Source of the DNA: Corythucha ciliata | Taxonomy: Eukaryota > Arthropoda > Insecta > Hemiptera > Tingidae | Direction: 5' to 3' | NCBI GenBank assembly: GCA_038030265.1 | Contig: CM075943.1 | Location: forward strand, 58,937,971 to 59,001,970 | DNA: 64,000 nt | Shown: positions 10,626 to 21,221 of the stretch, piece after piece | Position numbering within the stretch: position 1 is the first letter of the stretch | Layout: each line of letters opens with the position of its first letter | The notes under the pieces: generated by a model | The model's input: the letters and a program-made list of their open reading frames with translations, nothing else | What the model was told of the DNA's origin: nothing | Database searches by the model: none | Translations under genes and position numbers: made by a program

Positions 10626-12601
10626 CTTCGACGGGTGTTTTGGCTTTTTCATCATAACTATATCAAGCTTTACAATCTCAACAAATTTCACCCAAATCGC
10701 CCCCGGGAATCTCGCGATGACCCGAAAATGGTTTGTGGGATGTGCAAGAAATGTTTACCCAACAATCAGGAATTTGACCGCCACATACGGGAAACTCACG
10801 ATGTGAACGTTGTTCATGAGAGTTTGAAATTTAACTCGCTCGAGGAATTCAAGACGTGGTTACGCTCTGTTGAAACCACGTCTAATGCGAAGTTTGTGAA
10901 GGTAAGTGTCCAAAAGAAGTCATCTGACCGAACAGTGAGCTACTACCGATGCAATCGATCTGGTCAACCGAACATCAGCCGCGTTCCCCCAGAGAAACGA
11001 AAGAGAGAGCCTAAAACTCAAGGTTCGTGCAAATCAAAAAATAATTGTTCGGCCAGAATTACTACCAAAACCTTGTTACATGATGGGGCTGTCCTCGTGG
11101 ATTTCTGTGGAACACACTTTGGTCATAGAACTGAGCTGAAACACTTGCCCATCCCGTCTCCCAAAAAGAGAGAAATTGCCGCACAAATCTGTGCTAAAGT
11201 TCCTCTTGGTGACATCCTCGATGATATTCAGCGCAATTTTAATGGGAATAAAGAGCTTGAGCGTAGTCACCTCATCACCTTGCCAGACTTGCGGAACATT
11301 ATCATGAAGTTCTCTTTGGATAATGAGTACAAGCTACACTCCGACGATTCAACTAGTGTCGAGGCTTGGGTAGAAAAAGAACAGGCTCATGGAGAAGACT
11401 CGCGTGTTATTGTGTACAAGCCAAAGGGTCAGATTGCTCCTCAGTATTCCCAAATGAAGAAGGAAGATTTTCTCATAGGGATAATGACCAAAGGCCAAGA
11501 GGAGGTCCTGAAGAAATATGGGGAAAATGGATGCGTCTGTATGGATTCTACTCATGGAACCAACAACTACGGTTATGAACTCACCACCGTGCTCGTATTG
11601 GACGACCTAATGCAAGGTTTCCCAGCAGCATTTTTCATTTCTAATCGACACGATCACTTGGGAATAGAAGTTTTTTTTAAATAGCATTAAAGTAAAAACA
11701 GGAACGATCAACGCCAAAACCTTCATGTCGGACATTGCTGAAACTTTCTATAACGCCTGGAGTAATGTCATGGGCAACTGCACTTATCACTTGTTCTGTA
11801 CGTGGCATGTGGTCAGGGCTTGGCAGAAGAAATTACATGCCACCGTTCGTTCAGAAGCAAAGCGCAATGAGACTTATGACCGGGTATACACCTTGCTCAC
11901 AGAAACTGATGAACAAGCCTTCAAAAAAAAAAAAACCTCCATCGTACAGCGTTTATGTGAAGATGATGACACCCACAATTTTGGCCTCTATTTCAAAGAA
12001 AATTATTCTAAGAACTTCATGCAGTGGGCTTATTGTCATCGAAAGTTCGCTGGTATCAACACAAATATGCATTTGGAGAGGCTTCATGGTGCCCTCAAGC
12101 ACATTTATTTGAGAGAGAAAAAAGTGAAGCGTTTGGATGTGACAATTCACGCCTTGACTAGACTTGTCAATCGGAAAGTTTTCGACCGACTGCTGGTTTT
12201 GGAAAAAGGAAAATTATCCTACAAATTGCGTGAGCTAAGGAAACGACACACCACAGCTCTTTCGATGTCCATGGACAAAGTTTTACCCTCGTCGAATGAT
12301 TCCTGGACAGTTTTTTCATCAAACTCTCGAGATAAGTATACAGTCACATTGGTAGATCCATCGTGCTCTTGCGCTATATCCTGCCTGCACTGTGAAGCCG
12401 TGCATCCACAAGTTCACATGTACATGCATTGATTTCTGCATCAAATCAAATGTGTGCAAACATATTCACCTCACCTGCCAGTTTAAAAAAAAACAACCTC
12501 AGATGAATGAAGGAATCAACCTCCAAGTCTCGTCAAATGTGATTGAAGAAACTGAGGGTCAGGCTGCCAGTCCCAACAACGACTTCAAATCTCAGGACCA
12601 G

Positions 12602-12735
12602 GTATTTTTCTGCCATACATTGTTACTGATGATAGGCTAACCATTAGAATCAGTTTTTTTATTTGAATTATTGCATAGAGTCGTTACTTGATGGAGATTC
12701 TTCTAATGTCATCCATTCGATTCTGCATTTTTCAG
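12602..12735 (+). other. phase-0 spliceosomal intron in MULE transposase gene
   Basis: The GT at 12602 follows CAG. A pyrimidine-rich stretch and TTTTTCAG end at 12735. The frame upstream (codon 12599-12601) continues exactly at 12736, where the next frame is open for 140 codons. The intron contains an in-frame stop, so splicing is required. Confidence 0.85.
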
Positions 12736-13155
12736 GTCCTTCTCATCGACGAAGAACGTGAAAACCCCGAGACTAGAGCTCTTATCGACAGTCTTCGTTC
12801 GACAGGAAGTGTTTTGCCACAGAAGCTGAGCGACAACATTAGGAAGTCAGTCGAAGAGACCTTCTATTCTATAATGAACTACATCCAGAGTGACGAAGAG
12901 ATACTCACCTTTCGGAAAATACTCAAAAGTGCTATTCCCGTAATAAACGCTGCTCGCACCAGCTCTCATTCTTCTGTATTCAAGAGCCGCGAAAAGTTGA
13001 ACGTGAACAAAAAAATTGATCCTCAGCGAAAATTTGTTCGTAAGAAAATAAAATCAGGAAATCGTTTGAAGAAACCCACCCGCGAACGCATGCAAGAAGT
13101 TTCTATCGAAGCTTCGCTGCATGACCAGGAACCCAGCGAACAACTAATTAGTTAG

Positions 13156-13873
13156 TTACCAGAACCATTCGGTTCATTGAATTTCCACCAAATCTCACTT
13201 GAGTCGTTTTAAATTCTATAGCTCTAACTAGGTATCGATTTCTCTTGACTAGGAATGGAATTTTGCTATGCCAGCTACACCTACTCCCAAATTTATAGCT
13301 ATCGTAATTAAAAAAGAGGCCGCCTAATTTCTCTGGACGACTCATCCCATGAAAGAGTATGCAGATTGTGCAATATTTTCTTTTGTAAGCAATTGATTTT
13401 TTTTGGCCATTAGTATTACATTGTTTACTGTGATATTTAGATAAAATATTTGCCCAATATAGTCATTTTGCCCTCAACTAACTTCATAAAATCGAAATGC
13501 GATAAATAATGCTCAACACTGGTGCTACCGGTGCGATTGGAACTCGTATAAAACATTTTATACCAATTTGTTGTTTAAGGAAATGAACCTGTGATGCTAC
13601 GTGTAATACCTACCAAGTCTGATGCTAAGTCTTAAATATAGTAAAATTTGTGATTTTAACATTGTGTCATAGTAACATTATTTTTGCACTGTTTCATAGT
13701 ACCTATCACTATTTTTGTACTCGTCGTATTTTAACCAAATTATACCTAGATACTTTTTGCATTCAGTTTATTTTAAACTTGGTATTCCTAATTTATTAAC
13801 AAAAAATTGCACCTCCGGCCGAATCTGGGGTTGCAGAATTGATCCCTATTCGTGGTTGCCAAGAGAAGCAAGT
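13156..13873 (+). other. MULE 3' non-coding region
   Basis: AT-rich sequence between the transposase stop codon and the right inverted repeat. No further gene is seen. Confidence 0.6.
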
Positions 13874-13959
13874 TGATAACGATGGAGAGACTCCTAGCGC
13901 TATCCCGCACCTGGCGGAGGTGAGACACACTCAGCCCGGTACTGGCGCTAAGGTCGAGT
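13874..13959 (-). repeat. MULE right terminal inverted repeat
   Basis: Reverse complement of 7751-7836 with about five substitutions. It ends AAGGTCGAGT directly before the target duplication. Confidence 0.93.
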
Positions 13960-13968
13960 CACCTGCTC
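13960..13968. repeat. MULE target-site duplication, right copy
   Basis: CACCTGCTC, identical to 7742-7750. Confidence 0.92.
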
Positions 13969-16900
13969 CAACCGCTTTTAGGCGGGAAAAAAATTGTGGG
14001 AGTGAACGAACAGGAGTGAACGGGCTCGGGAGTGAATGCATGAACTCCCTCTACAATTTACTCGTGAGGATAAATGTATCTAGACTAGACAATAATTCGA
14101 ATCATGCTGGTATGGTATCGAATGCCAATCACCAGCACTGACGAGAGTCCACAGACTCTAAATGCTATGCATTTGAAGAGTCTATGAAAACAGCATCCAC
14201 CGGCTAGTTAGAATTAGGGAATAAGTGGTTAAAAACTGGGTTTTCACTCTCACGCACATTGGGGCTCACAGCAACAAACTTTCAAGAGGGTGTCATGTCA
14301 GTCCGATGATTTCCCTTTCGACCTGAAACTTTCAGCTACCAGAGCTACTCGGTCTCTGTCCGGGATACTGAGCCGATTATGTCGCTTTACACCGCTTCCC
14401 AAGGGGGCAGAGGTGGTACTGCACTAAGGTCCTCACTTCTAGCTCTCTACCCGACTCGACAGACCAAGTCAGTCGGATCAGAAAATCGTTGAGCAGGGTC
14501 CTCAAAGTTTCATCGAGCTGTGCCCGTTGCAAGAATGAGCGAATAACGACCGCTACACTTGAAAAATATTCGTATTTACCGTACTAATCAGAGCACCCGA
14601 ATACCGAATATTCGTGATTTGGCAATCTGTATAAAGCCTTCTGCCTATAAGGTCGTTATTACACGTTGCGAAGAATGTTTCAGGCTAAAATACTCACAGC
14701 TTTAGCGACGGTATAAGGCAAAGGATAGGATTTCATTTCGGTTTTACGTATAACTTTCAAACGAGGTTTAGTTACGAGATCCGCGAAACAGCGGCGGAAG
14801 GATCGGTTTTGGAGCGACGAAAAAAAAAAAATGTTTTTTTTCGTGAATGAGTATGGTGGAAGGGAGACCGTAAAAAAAGTGTGCAGCGGAACCAATATAA
14901 TATGAAGAACCCGTGCGGAGAACAGCAGCGGGGATGTTTTCCATCTCTCATCCCTTTCCGCGGGGCCTATCCCTTTCTTTTTCCCTTCCTCCTTCTCATC
15001 CTTTGTCCACACTTCCATTCTTTTTAGCTTCTCCTTGACCTTTTTTTTTTCTTCTATCTATCTCTCCTGTTTTCCAACCTGTCTGGCTTTTTGAAATGAA
15101 TAATAAGCTCGAGGAAACGAAGTTTCCCCCCCAGGAGGAATTCGCTCACTCCTCCCCCTTCCCCCCCCCCGCATTCGACTGGATCATAAGTTCCATTCTA
15201 GAGATTCTCTTTTCCCTTCAACTCCCGAAAATCCACCCCTTCCACTCGTTCAAAACACAAGGCGGTTCCCTCTGTTTCAACAATGATTTATATTCCTTCT
15301 GAGTTGAGAAATCGGCGTCGATTCAAATTAAGCCTTCGCCTCCTCATCCTCAAAAGTTACATGATGGTCAGCGGTGTGGGTGGGGGGGAGGGAATAGGGA
15401 GTGGAGAAGTAGCGTCCTCAGGGGGAATTGAAAGAGAGAAACGAGACCCCCCCACACCATCGATCATCTGAAGCTCTCTTTTTGAAAAGTGGCGCAGCCA
15501 TTTCCTGAAAATGCTACCCTCTTCCCCTTCCCCTTCCACCACACCCGGACAAAACCACACCATGCACTTCTCATTTCACTAACGCAGGGTATGAATAGTT
15601 CTAGGAGGGAACAATTCTCATTACCTAGAACGCGAAGTGTTTCAGAATTCTGTGTCGTTTCTGGTGGCAGGGGTGGAGAGTAATTAGCTAAAGTTACGCA
15701 CCGATGCGGGTGTGTAGCGATGGTGATGGTGGGGTTGATGGGGGGGGGGGACATTCGTCCACAAACTAAAGCAATTTCTGGTGGGGGAGACGGTGTAAAT
15801 TAGATATTGATACCACAATTAGTAGCGGTCGGTTGGAGTTTGTGTGGTGGATAGGGAGGGAGGGGGATTCGCACATTATGCCAAATAACGTCAAGCGTCT
15901 GAACAGAGGTAGAAATTAGTTGAAAGTTTAGCTGTCTCGTATTGTTCTCCCCATTTCGGAGACCCGAAAAGCTACAATTACGGTCGGAATCAACCCTGTT
16001 CGATAAATGATTGATGGCTTGTGTTTCCAGGCCTGGGACACGGGTGAAGTGTATCATTAATGGCACAATTTCAGAAGTGTTCAGTGCAGAGACAGAGTTA
16101 ATTTAGAAGTTTTACGAAAACTCACTCTTAAAAGGCTTTTTAGTCATTAAGGAAACCTCTAAAATTGAACTTCCCGGCCATGTTTACCAGTGAGAAGCTG
16201 CAGTGAAATGAAATTAACGTGCGAACAAGGTCTTACCCTTTACCCTTCCCCTTTATTCTAAAATTCCTTTGCAATCACTTTCCTTTCAATACCATTTTCT
16301 GAAGTCTTAAGCACGATGCTCGTAGATACGAAGAGCAAGGGCGAAAAGTATCTTCTCTCCCCCTCCCCCCCAAAACCACCCAGGAAACGCAAAACCACGC
16401 CCGTTTCCATCCCTTTGCCTCTTTCAGTTGGGATCTCCCCATAATCCACTTATAGGTTCCTCTTCTAGCTGGTTCCATTAGGGGCCAAATCGGTTCCTCG
16501 GTGAATCAATGCTGATGGCATTATCCTTAGTCACCACCCCCCCCCACCAAACTTCAACAGGCTCACTCACAACCACAATGGCCATCCCTCAAAAACCGTT
16601 GCGCCAAGCCAAAGCTTCGACCCATCGACTTCTAGAGGATGTATACAATGAAGACACCAATTTCGTCCCTCCACACAACAACCCGAAGATCCCTAGTTTT
16701 CAAACGAGACCCTTGTAATTTTTCTTACACGAGCATTGGCCCCGATGTACCATCGTATGGTGGGGGGGGGGGGCTCCCGACTTCACCCTGGAAAAATCAA
16801 TTACATTCCATATAAAAGACTCCTCTTCTTCAGTTGTTTAGAAATTCTTAAAAGGCTTATAATTTCTAGCTGTTGCGACGGTGATTCAATTTTTCCCTTT

Positions 16901-18702
16901 TAGGAGGAAGTTGGTGGAAAGGTTGCTGGGGAGTTTTCCTTTTTGTCCTTCTATTTCCTGTCCTTTTCCTTACGAACAGTTTTTTCTTTTCTTTAACTTC
17001 ACGCCTTTTTGTTCCCCTACTATAACCCCCGCCAACACAGCAATACACCACACCCCGACACCGTTTTTCTCACTTCCCCCACCCACCCCGCCATACCATC
17101 AATTCGTTTTTGAATTAAAATTCAATGAGCGACGAGGGAGTTTAAACTCCCTTGAACTCAACTTAATCCTGGAGGCCACCTATTAGAGCGCTAAATCATT
17201 TTTCGCTTAATTTCCAAAGGGAACCCTCCCTGGGGAGAGTGTGAAAGAGTGGGGAGGAAAGGGAAAACGTTAAGGAATGAAAAATAATGAAATGAGGAGG
17301 TTAACGATCCTCCCGAAGTTTTTTTTTTTTTTTTTTTTTTTTCCTGTACATTCTCGCGAAGAAACTTCAATCTTGCCGAACTAAACTTGTTAGACTTCCA
17401 CCCCGCTTTTTCAAAAAGTTCTCCCTCCTTATTTATTATTCTACTTATTTTAGACTGAGAAGAAACTTTAAAAGATGCCTCTAGGAGGACTCCACCCCAC
17501 TTCCGCCTCACCATCCACAACAATTCCGCCCCTATAGCATCATCCTTCGCCACTTTTGATACTTCGGTAGCCTTGGTTCGAATAAAGGGATGGGGTTATG
17601 GTGGAGGTCCGAGGGGGCTTGTCGCCGTCAGCTCGTCCAGAGTTATTAATGGAGTAAAAAAGAGGCACTTTCCCACCCTTTTAGCCACTTGCCCCCCCCC
17701 CTCCTTCTTAAGCACTCCAAATGCGCTGTAACTATCTTCCGTACATTTTTAAACAAAGAAAAAGAGACTCACCTTTTCTCTCCCTTTCATTTCTTGACTT
17801 CCCTTTAAAGGCGCTGGGAAATAAGGTGGAAAAGAGAACAGACAAGCTAAAAAGAGCTTGAATGAGAGGGCTAAGCCAACCCTGATTAATATCACTTTCT
17901 TAAGATGAATTTTCTACACCGGCCTCTATGTATTTTTACCTTGTAGGAGGGGGGTGGCAAGAGATTTCTGTTCAAAAGCCCGAACTCTCGGCTTTGAACG
18001 GAGGAGGGGGGTAGAGGTGGACCAAAAAAATGAACGCACCTGTGAGGCTTTTTTCTTATTTTCCAGAAAGATAAGACTAACGAAAAGGCCTCACCCCCGT
18101 TTTACGCCCTCACAATTTTTTTTCAACAGTGTCGTGGTGCTGAGAAAAGGAACGGCTTAAGGGGAATCTAAAAATAAAGTGGCGCAGGATTGTTGTCATT
18201 TTCTTTTTAAAAGGGGAGGAAGAAAACTCTCTTACAGGAAGTTTTATTGGCCATTAGAAAGTTCAGGATGAAAAACAACATTTTGCTACCTATCTACTCA
18301 TTAAATTGAGTTTTCATTAAATGGTGATGGCCGCGGGCGAGGAGGAGGGGGGCAAGTGGAGGAAAAGGGCAACTAAGTTGCACGAGGAGCTTCGAGAGTA
18401 ATCACCGGGCTCGTGTGGTGTGTTGTTGTTGATGAGGAGCAGAAGGGGAACCTCATAAAACCAGCTTTAATACACACACCTATTATATGAATATTTGTAC
18501 CACGAGGTGGTTTGAATAAAAAGAAGCCACCCACTCGATTTATTCTAGCTGTGGCGTTTTGGCGGTTTATTTAACGCCTTCGGCTCCCACCGTGCGGGCA
18601 GCCGCCGTCGACTTGGAAGGACCGTGGGACGGGGTTTCCATCCCCTTCAGAAGCACCATGAAGTCGTATTACCAGAATTACCAAAAAGAACCGTAAACCA
18701 CG
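13969..18702. other. long region without recognisable gene
   Basis: Contains homopolymer and purine/pyrimidine-biased stretches: A12 near 14820, C9-G10 runs near 15160, 15740, 16540 and 16760, and T22 at 17321-17342. Frames up to 120 codons occur on both strands but are driven by these biased tracts and show no domain. A 45-bp segment near 14320-14365 (CTTTCAGCTACCAGAGCTAC) resembles 61960-61985. I see no transposon ends, tRNA or coding exon that I can support. Confidence 0.5.
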
Positions 18703-18954
18703 AGTTATGTTGTATAATAATGCCGAATAATCAAAACAAGATTAAATTCCCAGAACTCTAGTAGTCATAACATGATAAAGGTATATAAACCCCCTACAAA
18801 AAATATTGTTAGAGTCAGTCGTACCAGAATCTTCGTCAGTGTCACTTCTGTTAGCATTAAGTCGCGAGTTTGTAAAGTATTAAATTAAAGTTTCGTGTGT
18901 ACAAAATAAAATCGTTCTTTTTAAAAAAGAATTTTTTACGCCGCGAAACACAAC
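18703..18954 (+). repeat. 5' LTR
   Basis: Begins AGTTATGTTGTATAATAATG and ends ...CACAAC(T) against the primer-binding site. AGTT/AACT form short terminal inverted bases, as in gypsy-group LTRs. It matches 28941-29186 except for about six substitutions and small indels. An AATAAA at 18905-18910 may serve polyadenylation. Confidence 0.88.
18782..18819 (+). promoter_or_regulatory. LTR promoter: TATA box plus arthropod initiator
   Basis: TATATAA at 18782-18788 and TCAGT at 18815-18819, 33 bp apart. This is the usual TATA-to-initiator spacing in arthropod promoters. The 3' LTR keeps both. The partial LTR at 23133-23290 keeps the TATA but has lost the initiator through a deletion of about 38 bp. 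Confidence 0.65.
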
Positions 18955-18975
18955 TGGCGCCCGAACAACAGGGAC
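18955..18975 (+). other. primer-binding site, tRNA-Lys-like
   Basis: TGGCGCCCGAACAACAGGGA directly follows the LTR. The first 12 bases are typical of tRNA-Lys primer-binding sites used by retroviruses and gypsy-group elements. Confidence 0.7.
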
Positions 18976-19562
18976 TTGTAGCAGGCATTCAGGTGAACGT
19001 GCATCGTACAAAAAGTGTGACCATTTGTCTCACTTCGACACTTCGCCAGGTGAAAGTGCATCGCAAAAAGAGTGACCATTTGTCCCTCTGTACACTACAC
19101 CAATCCATCCAGAAGACTACAGTCGAAGAACACTCATAGTCAGCGCAAGCTAAAAGACACTATACAGATTCGGCAGGAAACAACCGCCTGGACGACACTC
19201 TCACGAAACGTTATCCCGAGAAGACGTGATCAATTTCTCGACTACGACGGATCAACGCTTCAGAAGGTTTTTCCCAAGAAGAACGTGATCAATTTCCCGG
19301 TCAACGAAGGAACTACTCTTCAACTAGTTTTAAGGTAAAGAAATTTGTACTCATTTTTATTTTATTAAGAAATTAACATATACGAAAAAGAAAGAAAAGA
19401 AAAAGAAACAAAATAAATTAAAAGTTAAAAGAAAATCATTTAAAAGAAAATAAAAGTTTAAATTAAAAATAAAGAAAAAAAGAAATAAGATAAATCATAT
19501 TAAAAGAAAAAAAAATAGACATTTTTAAAGAAAATTTTACAAGTTGAAATTCAATAATTAAA

Positions 19563-20674
19563 ATGGCTATCGATCATCCCCTAAAACGAGAAGATTATGA
19601 CCATACACCTTTCTTCGATGGCAATCCAAATGACCTATTACACTTTATTACAACGATAGAAAACATTGTTAAAGTTGTTTGTGCAGAACAAGTTCAACAA
19701 AGAAATAAAAATCACTTCCTCCTTCTAAACAAAATAAAATTAAGATTAACAGGATCCGCCCAATCACTGATACTAACTAAAGAAATTAATGCTATCCCCG
19801 AACTAGTCCAACTGCTCAAAAATACTTTTTCTGACTCCCGTTTTTTTGAATCCCTTAAAATGGAAACATATACATATACATATATATATACCCCCATCGA
19901 ATTTTTAAACAGACTCGAATCAATTCGACATCTAATTTTTGTTAAACTCAAAATCGACGGCTTGGTAGGAAATACTTTGAATTCAACTATGGAATATACT
20001 GAAAAGGAAATTATTAATCACACGTACTCGTGCCTACCTTGGCAACTAACCATTCACATAATGTCCTTCAGTCCCGAATCACTCGACGATTTCCGAACTA
20101 CACTAAATACGAAGTGCAGTTTTATTATTGACCAAATTTATAAAAAAACGAAGCGAAATGTCTCACTCACACAAACCTACTACTAATAAAAAACCCCAAT
20201 ATTATAATCAACATCAAGCGCATAGTTGCCCTCCAAGACCATTTCAATTTAATACACATAAAAATCATAACAATTTCCAAAATCAAAGAAATTATAGACC
20301 CCCTTTTAACCCAAACTTTGGAAATCCCCAACACAATCATACTAATCATAATCCTAATCCTAATCCTTTTTTAGTAATCAATTTCACGGTCACTTAAATC
20401 AACAGCCTCGGTCGATGCCGCGCCGCACCAACCCTCGCATCCAATGCAACAATCACAAAATACCGTGTCAATGAGAACCTATAATAGGCCAAATTTAAGA
20501 AATTACGTATCCCCGTATGAGCTCACACATGTAGAGCAAATGCAAGATCAAGACCCTAGAGAAAGAGAACTGAATGAACTCCTTAGTAGAATGCAAAAAG
20601 CAGAGGAAGCTTTTTTCGAAACAGGCAGCAATCAGAACTGCGTAAGTCCAACGAGATCCCCACGTTCGAACTAA
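19563..20674 (+). pseudogene. gypsy gag
   Basis: Gag forms the particle. The ATG at 19563 begins a frame with the capsid-like opening PFFDGNPNDLLHFITTIE, typical of errantivirus Gag. The frame ends at 20186. A basic, Asn/Gln/His/Pro-rich region (20128-20397), like the nucleocapsid part of zinc-knuckle-less Gags, follows in another frame. The C-terminal segment (20444-20674) is in a third. Two frame breaks therefore interrupt it. The last frame overlaps the protease frame by about 85 nt and carries a slippery heptamer. Confidence 0.75.
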
Positions 20675-21012
20675 ATTTATTAAATAAATCCCTTCCATAC
20701 TTTCAAGATACGCGAAATATAAAATGGCTAATTGATACAGGATCGGCACACAATTACGTCAAACCCCAAATTATATCACTACATACTCCCCGTTATTCAG
20801 AAAAATTTATAATCGTAACACCCGCCGGACAAAAAGAAGGTCAAGAATACATAATAACGAATCTAAGATCCCATTTCGGATTAGACTATTGGATAAAATT
20901 ATATATCTTCCCCTTTTCTAATAAATACGATATCTTGCTTGGAAATGAAACAATGAGAGTATTAAATTTTACAATAGATTTCAAGAATAACCTAATGACC
21001 GCAGAAAATTAA
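20587..21012 (+). pseudogene. gypsy aspartic protease
   Basis: The retroviral-type aspartic protease matures Gag-Pol. The active-site motif LIDTGSAHNYV has its catalytic Asp codon at 20734, and the second conserved motif DILLGNETM lies near 20930. The frame is closed by TAA at 21010-21012, before the RT begins in another frame, whereas protease and RT are normally continuous. Confidence 0.8.
20611..20617 (+). promoter_or_regulatory. candidate -1 ribosomal frameshift site (T TTT TTC)
   Basis: In the gag frame the bases read T TTT TTC, a canonical X XXY YYZ slippery heptamer, 57 nt before the gag stop codon. The protease frame is exactly the -1 frame and is open from 20587. Confidence 0.6.
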
Positions 21013-21221
21013 GAATTCCCCCTCGAATATACTATCAATAAAGACGAAAATAAAATCAATTTGCGAAAAGGCCTTAATCTAATCAACATGCCTATTAAAA
21101 ATAAAATTAATGCGAAAGAAGGATTAATAAAAGAAACAAAAAAGAAGGTTACATAATAAAAGAAGGAATTTATAATATAGACAGCAATAAAATAAAATGT
21201 TTAATCGAATCACAAGAGGTC

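Larger units (their letters stand above)
8004..10673 (+). mobile_element. 5'-truncated Penelope-like element inserted in the MULE gene
   Basis: The insertion is bounded by ATCTCAAGAAA (7993-8003) on the left and ATCTCAACAAA-like sequence (10675-10685) on the right, an 11-bp target duplication with one mismatch. It starts inside the C-terminal part of the Penelope ORF and ends with a 3' region whose stem-loop, GAAAC and AATAAATTATT order recurs at 63.3 kb. Without the nested element at 8678-10486, only about 0.86 kb of Penelope sequence is present. Joining the flanks restores the reading frame and the missing histidine spacing of the MULE zinc finger, which independently supports both boundaries. 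Confidence 0.85.
7938..13155 (+). pseudogene. MULE transposase gene, interrupted, one intron
   Basis: The transposase cuts and joins the element ends by DDE chemistry. The start is the ATG at 7938, 101 bp inside the left repeat. It opens a C2H2 finger (CQFC, then 12 residues, then H at 7992) whose final H-x4-H is completed only at 10677-10691, beyond the nested insertion. A second C2H2 finger follows (10734-10799), then a FLYWCH/WRKY-GCM1-like Cys/His domain (about 10950-11130). The MULE domain has D in CMDSTHGTN (11543), D in MSDIAETF (11731), a CTWH motif (near 11797) and E in MHLERLHG (12075). The SWIM-like site CTCIDFC with CKHIH is at 12419-12465. Breaks: an extra T in the T8 run at 11672-11679 and a 1-nt shift near 12385-12400. 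The spliced C-terminal exon is Lys/Arg-rich. Reconstructed length is about 800 residues. Confidence 0.9.
7751..13959 (+). mobile_element. Mutator-like (MULE) DNA transposon, complete ends, inactive
   Basis: Both ends can be fixed to the base. The 86-bp terminal inverted repeats (7751-7836 and 13874-13959, about five mismatches) begin ACTCGACCTTAGCGCCAGTA, and a perfect 9-bp direct repeat flanks them. Inside lies a transposase gene with a MULE DDE domain and a SWIM-type zinc site. Removing the nested insertion at 8004-10673 leaves an element of about 3.5 kb, a normal size. The gene is dead: it has an insertion in the first zinc finger and two 1-nt frameshifts. The intact ends could still be moved by a transposase supplied elsewhere. 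Confidence 0.93.

Noticed and set aside
17191..17553. 120-codon minus-strand frame with a Lys run
   Set aside because: The Lys run is the translated T22 tract. The rest has no domain and composition is biased.
15096..18160. Small genes in the 15-18 kb region
   Set aside because: All frames are short, overlap on both strands and are explained by C-, G- or T-rich tracts. No splice-compatible set with motifs was found.
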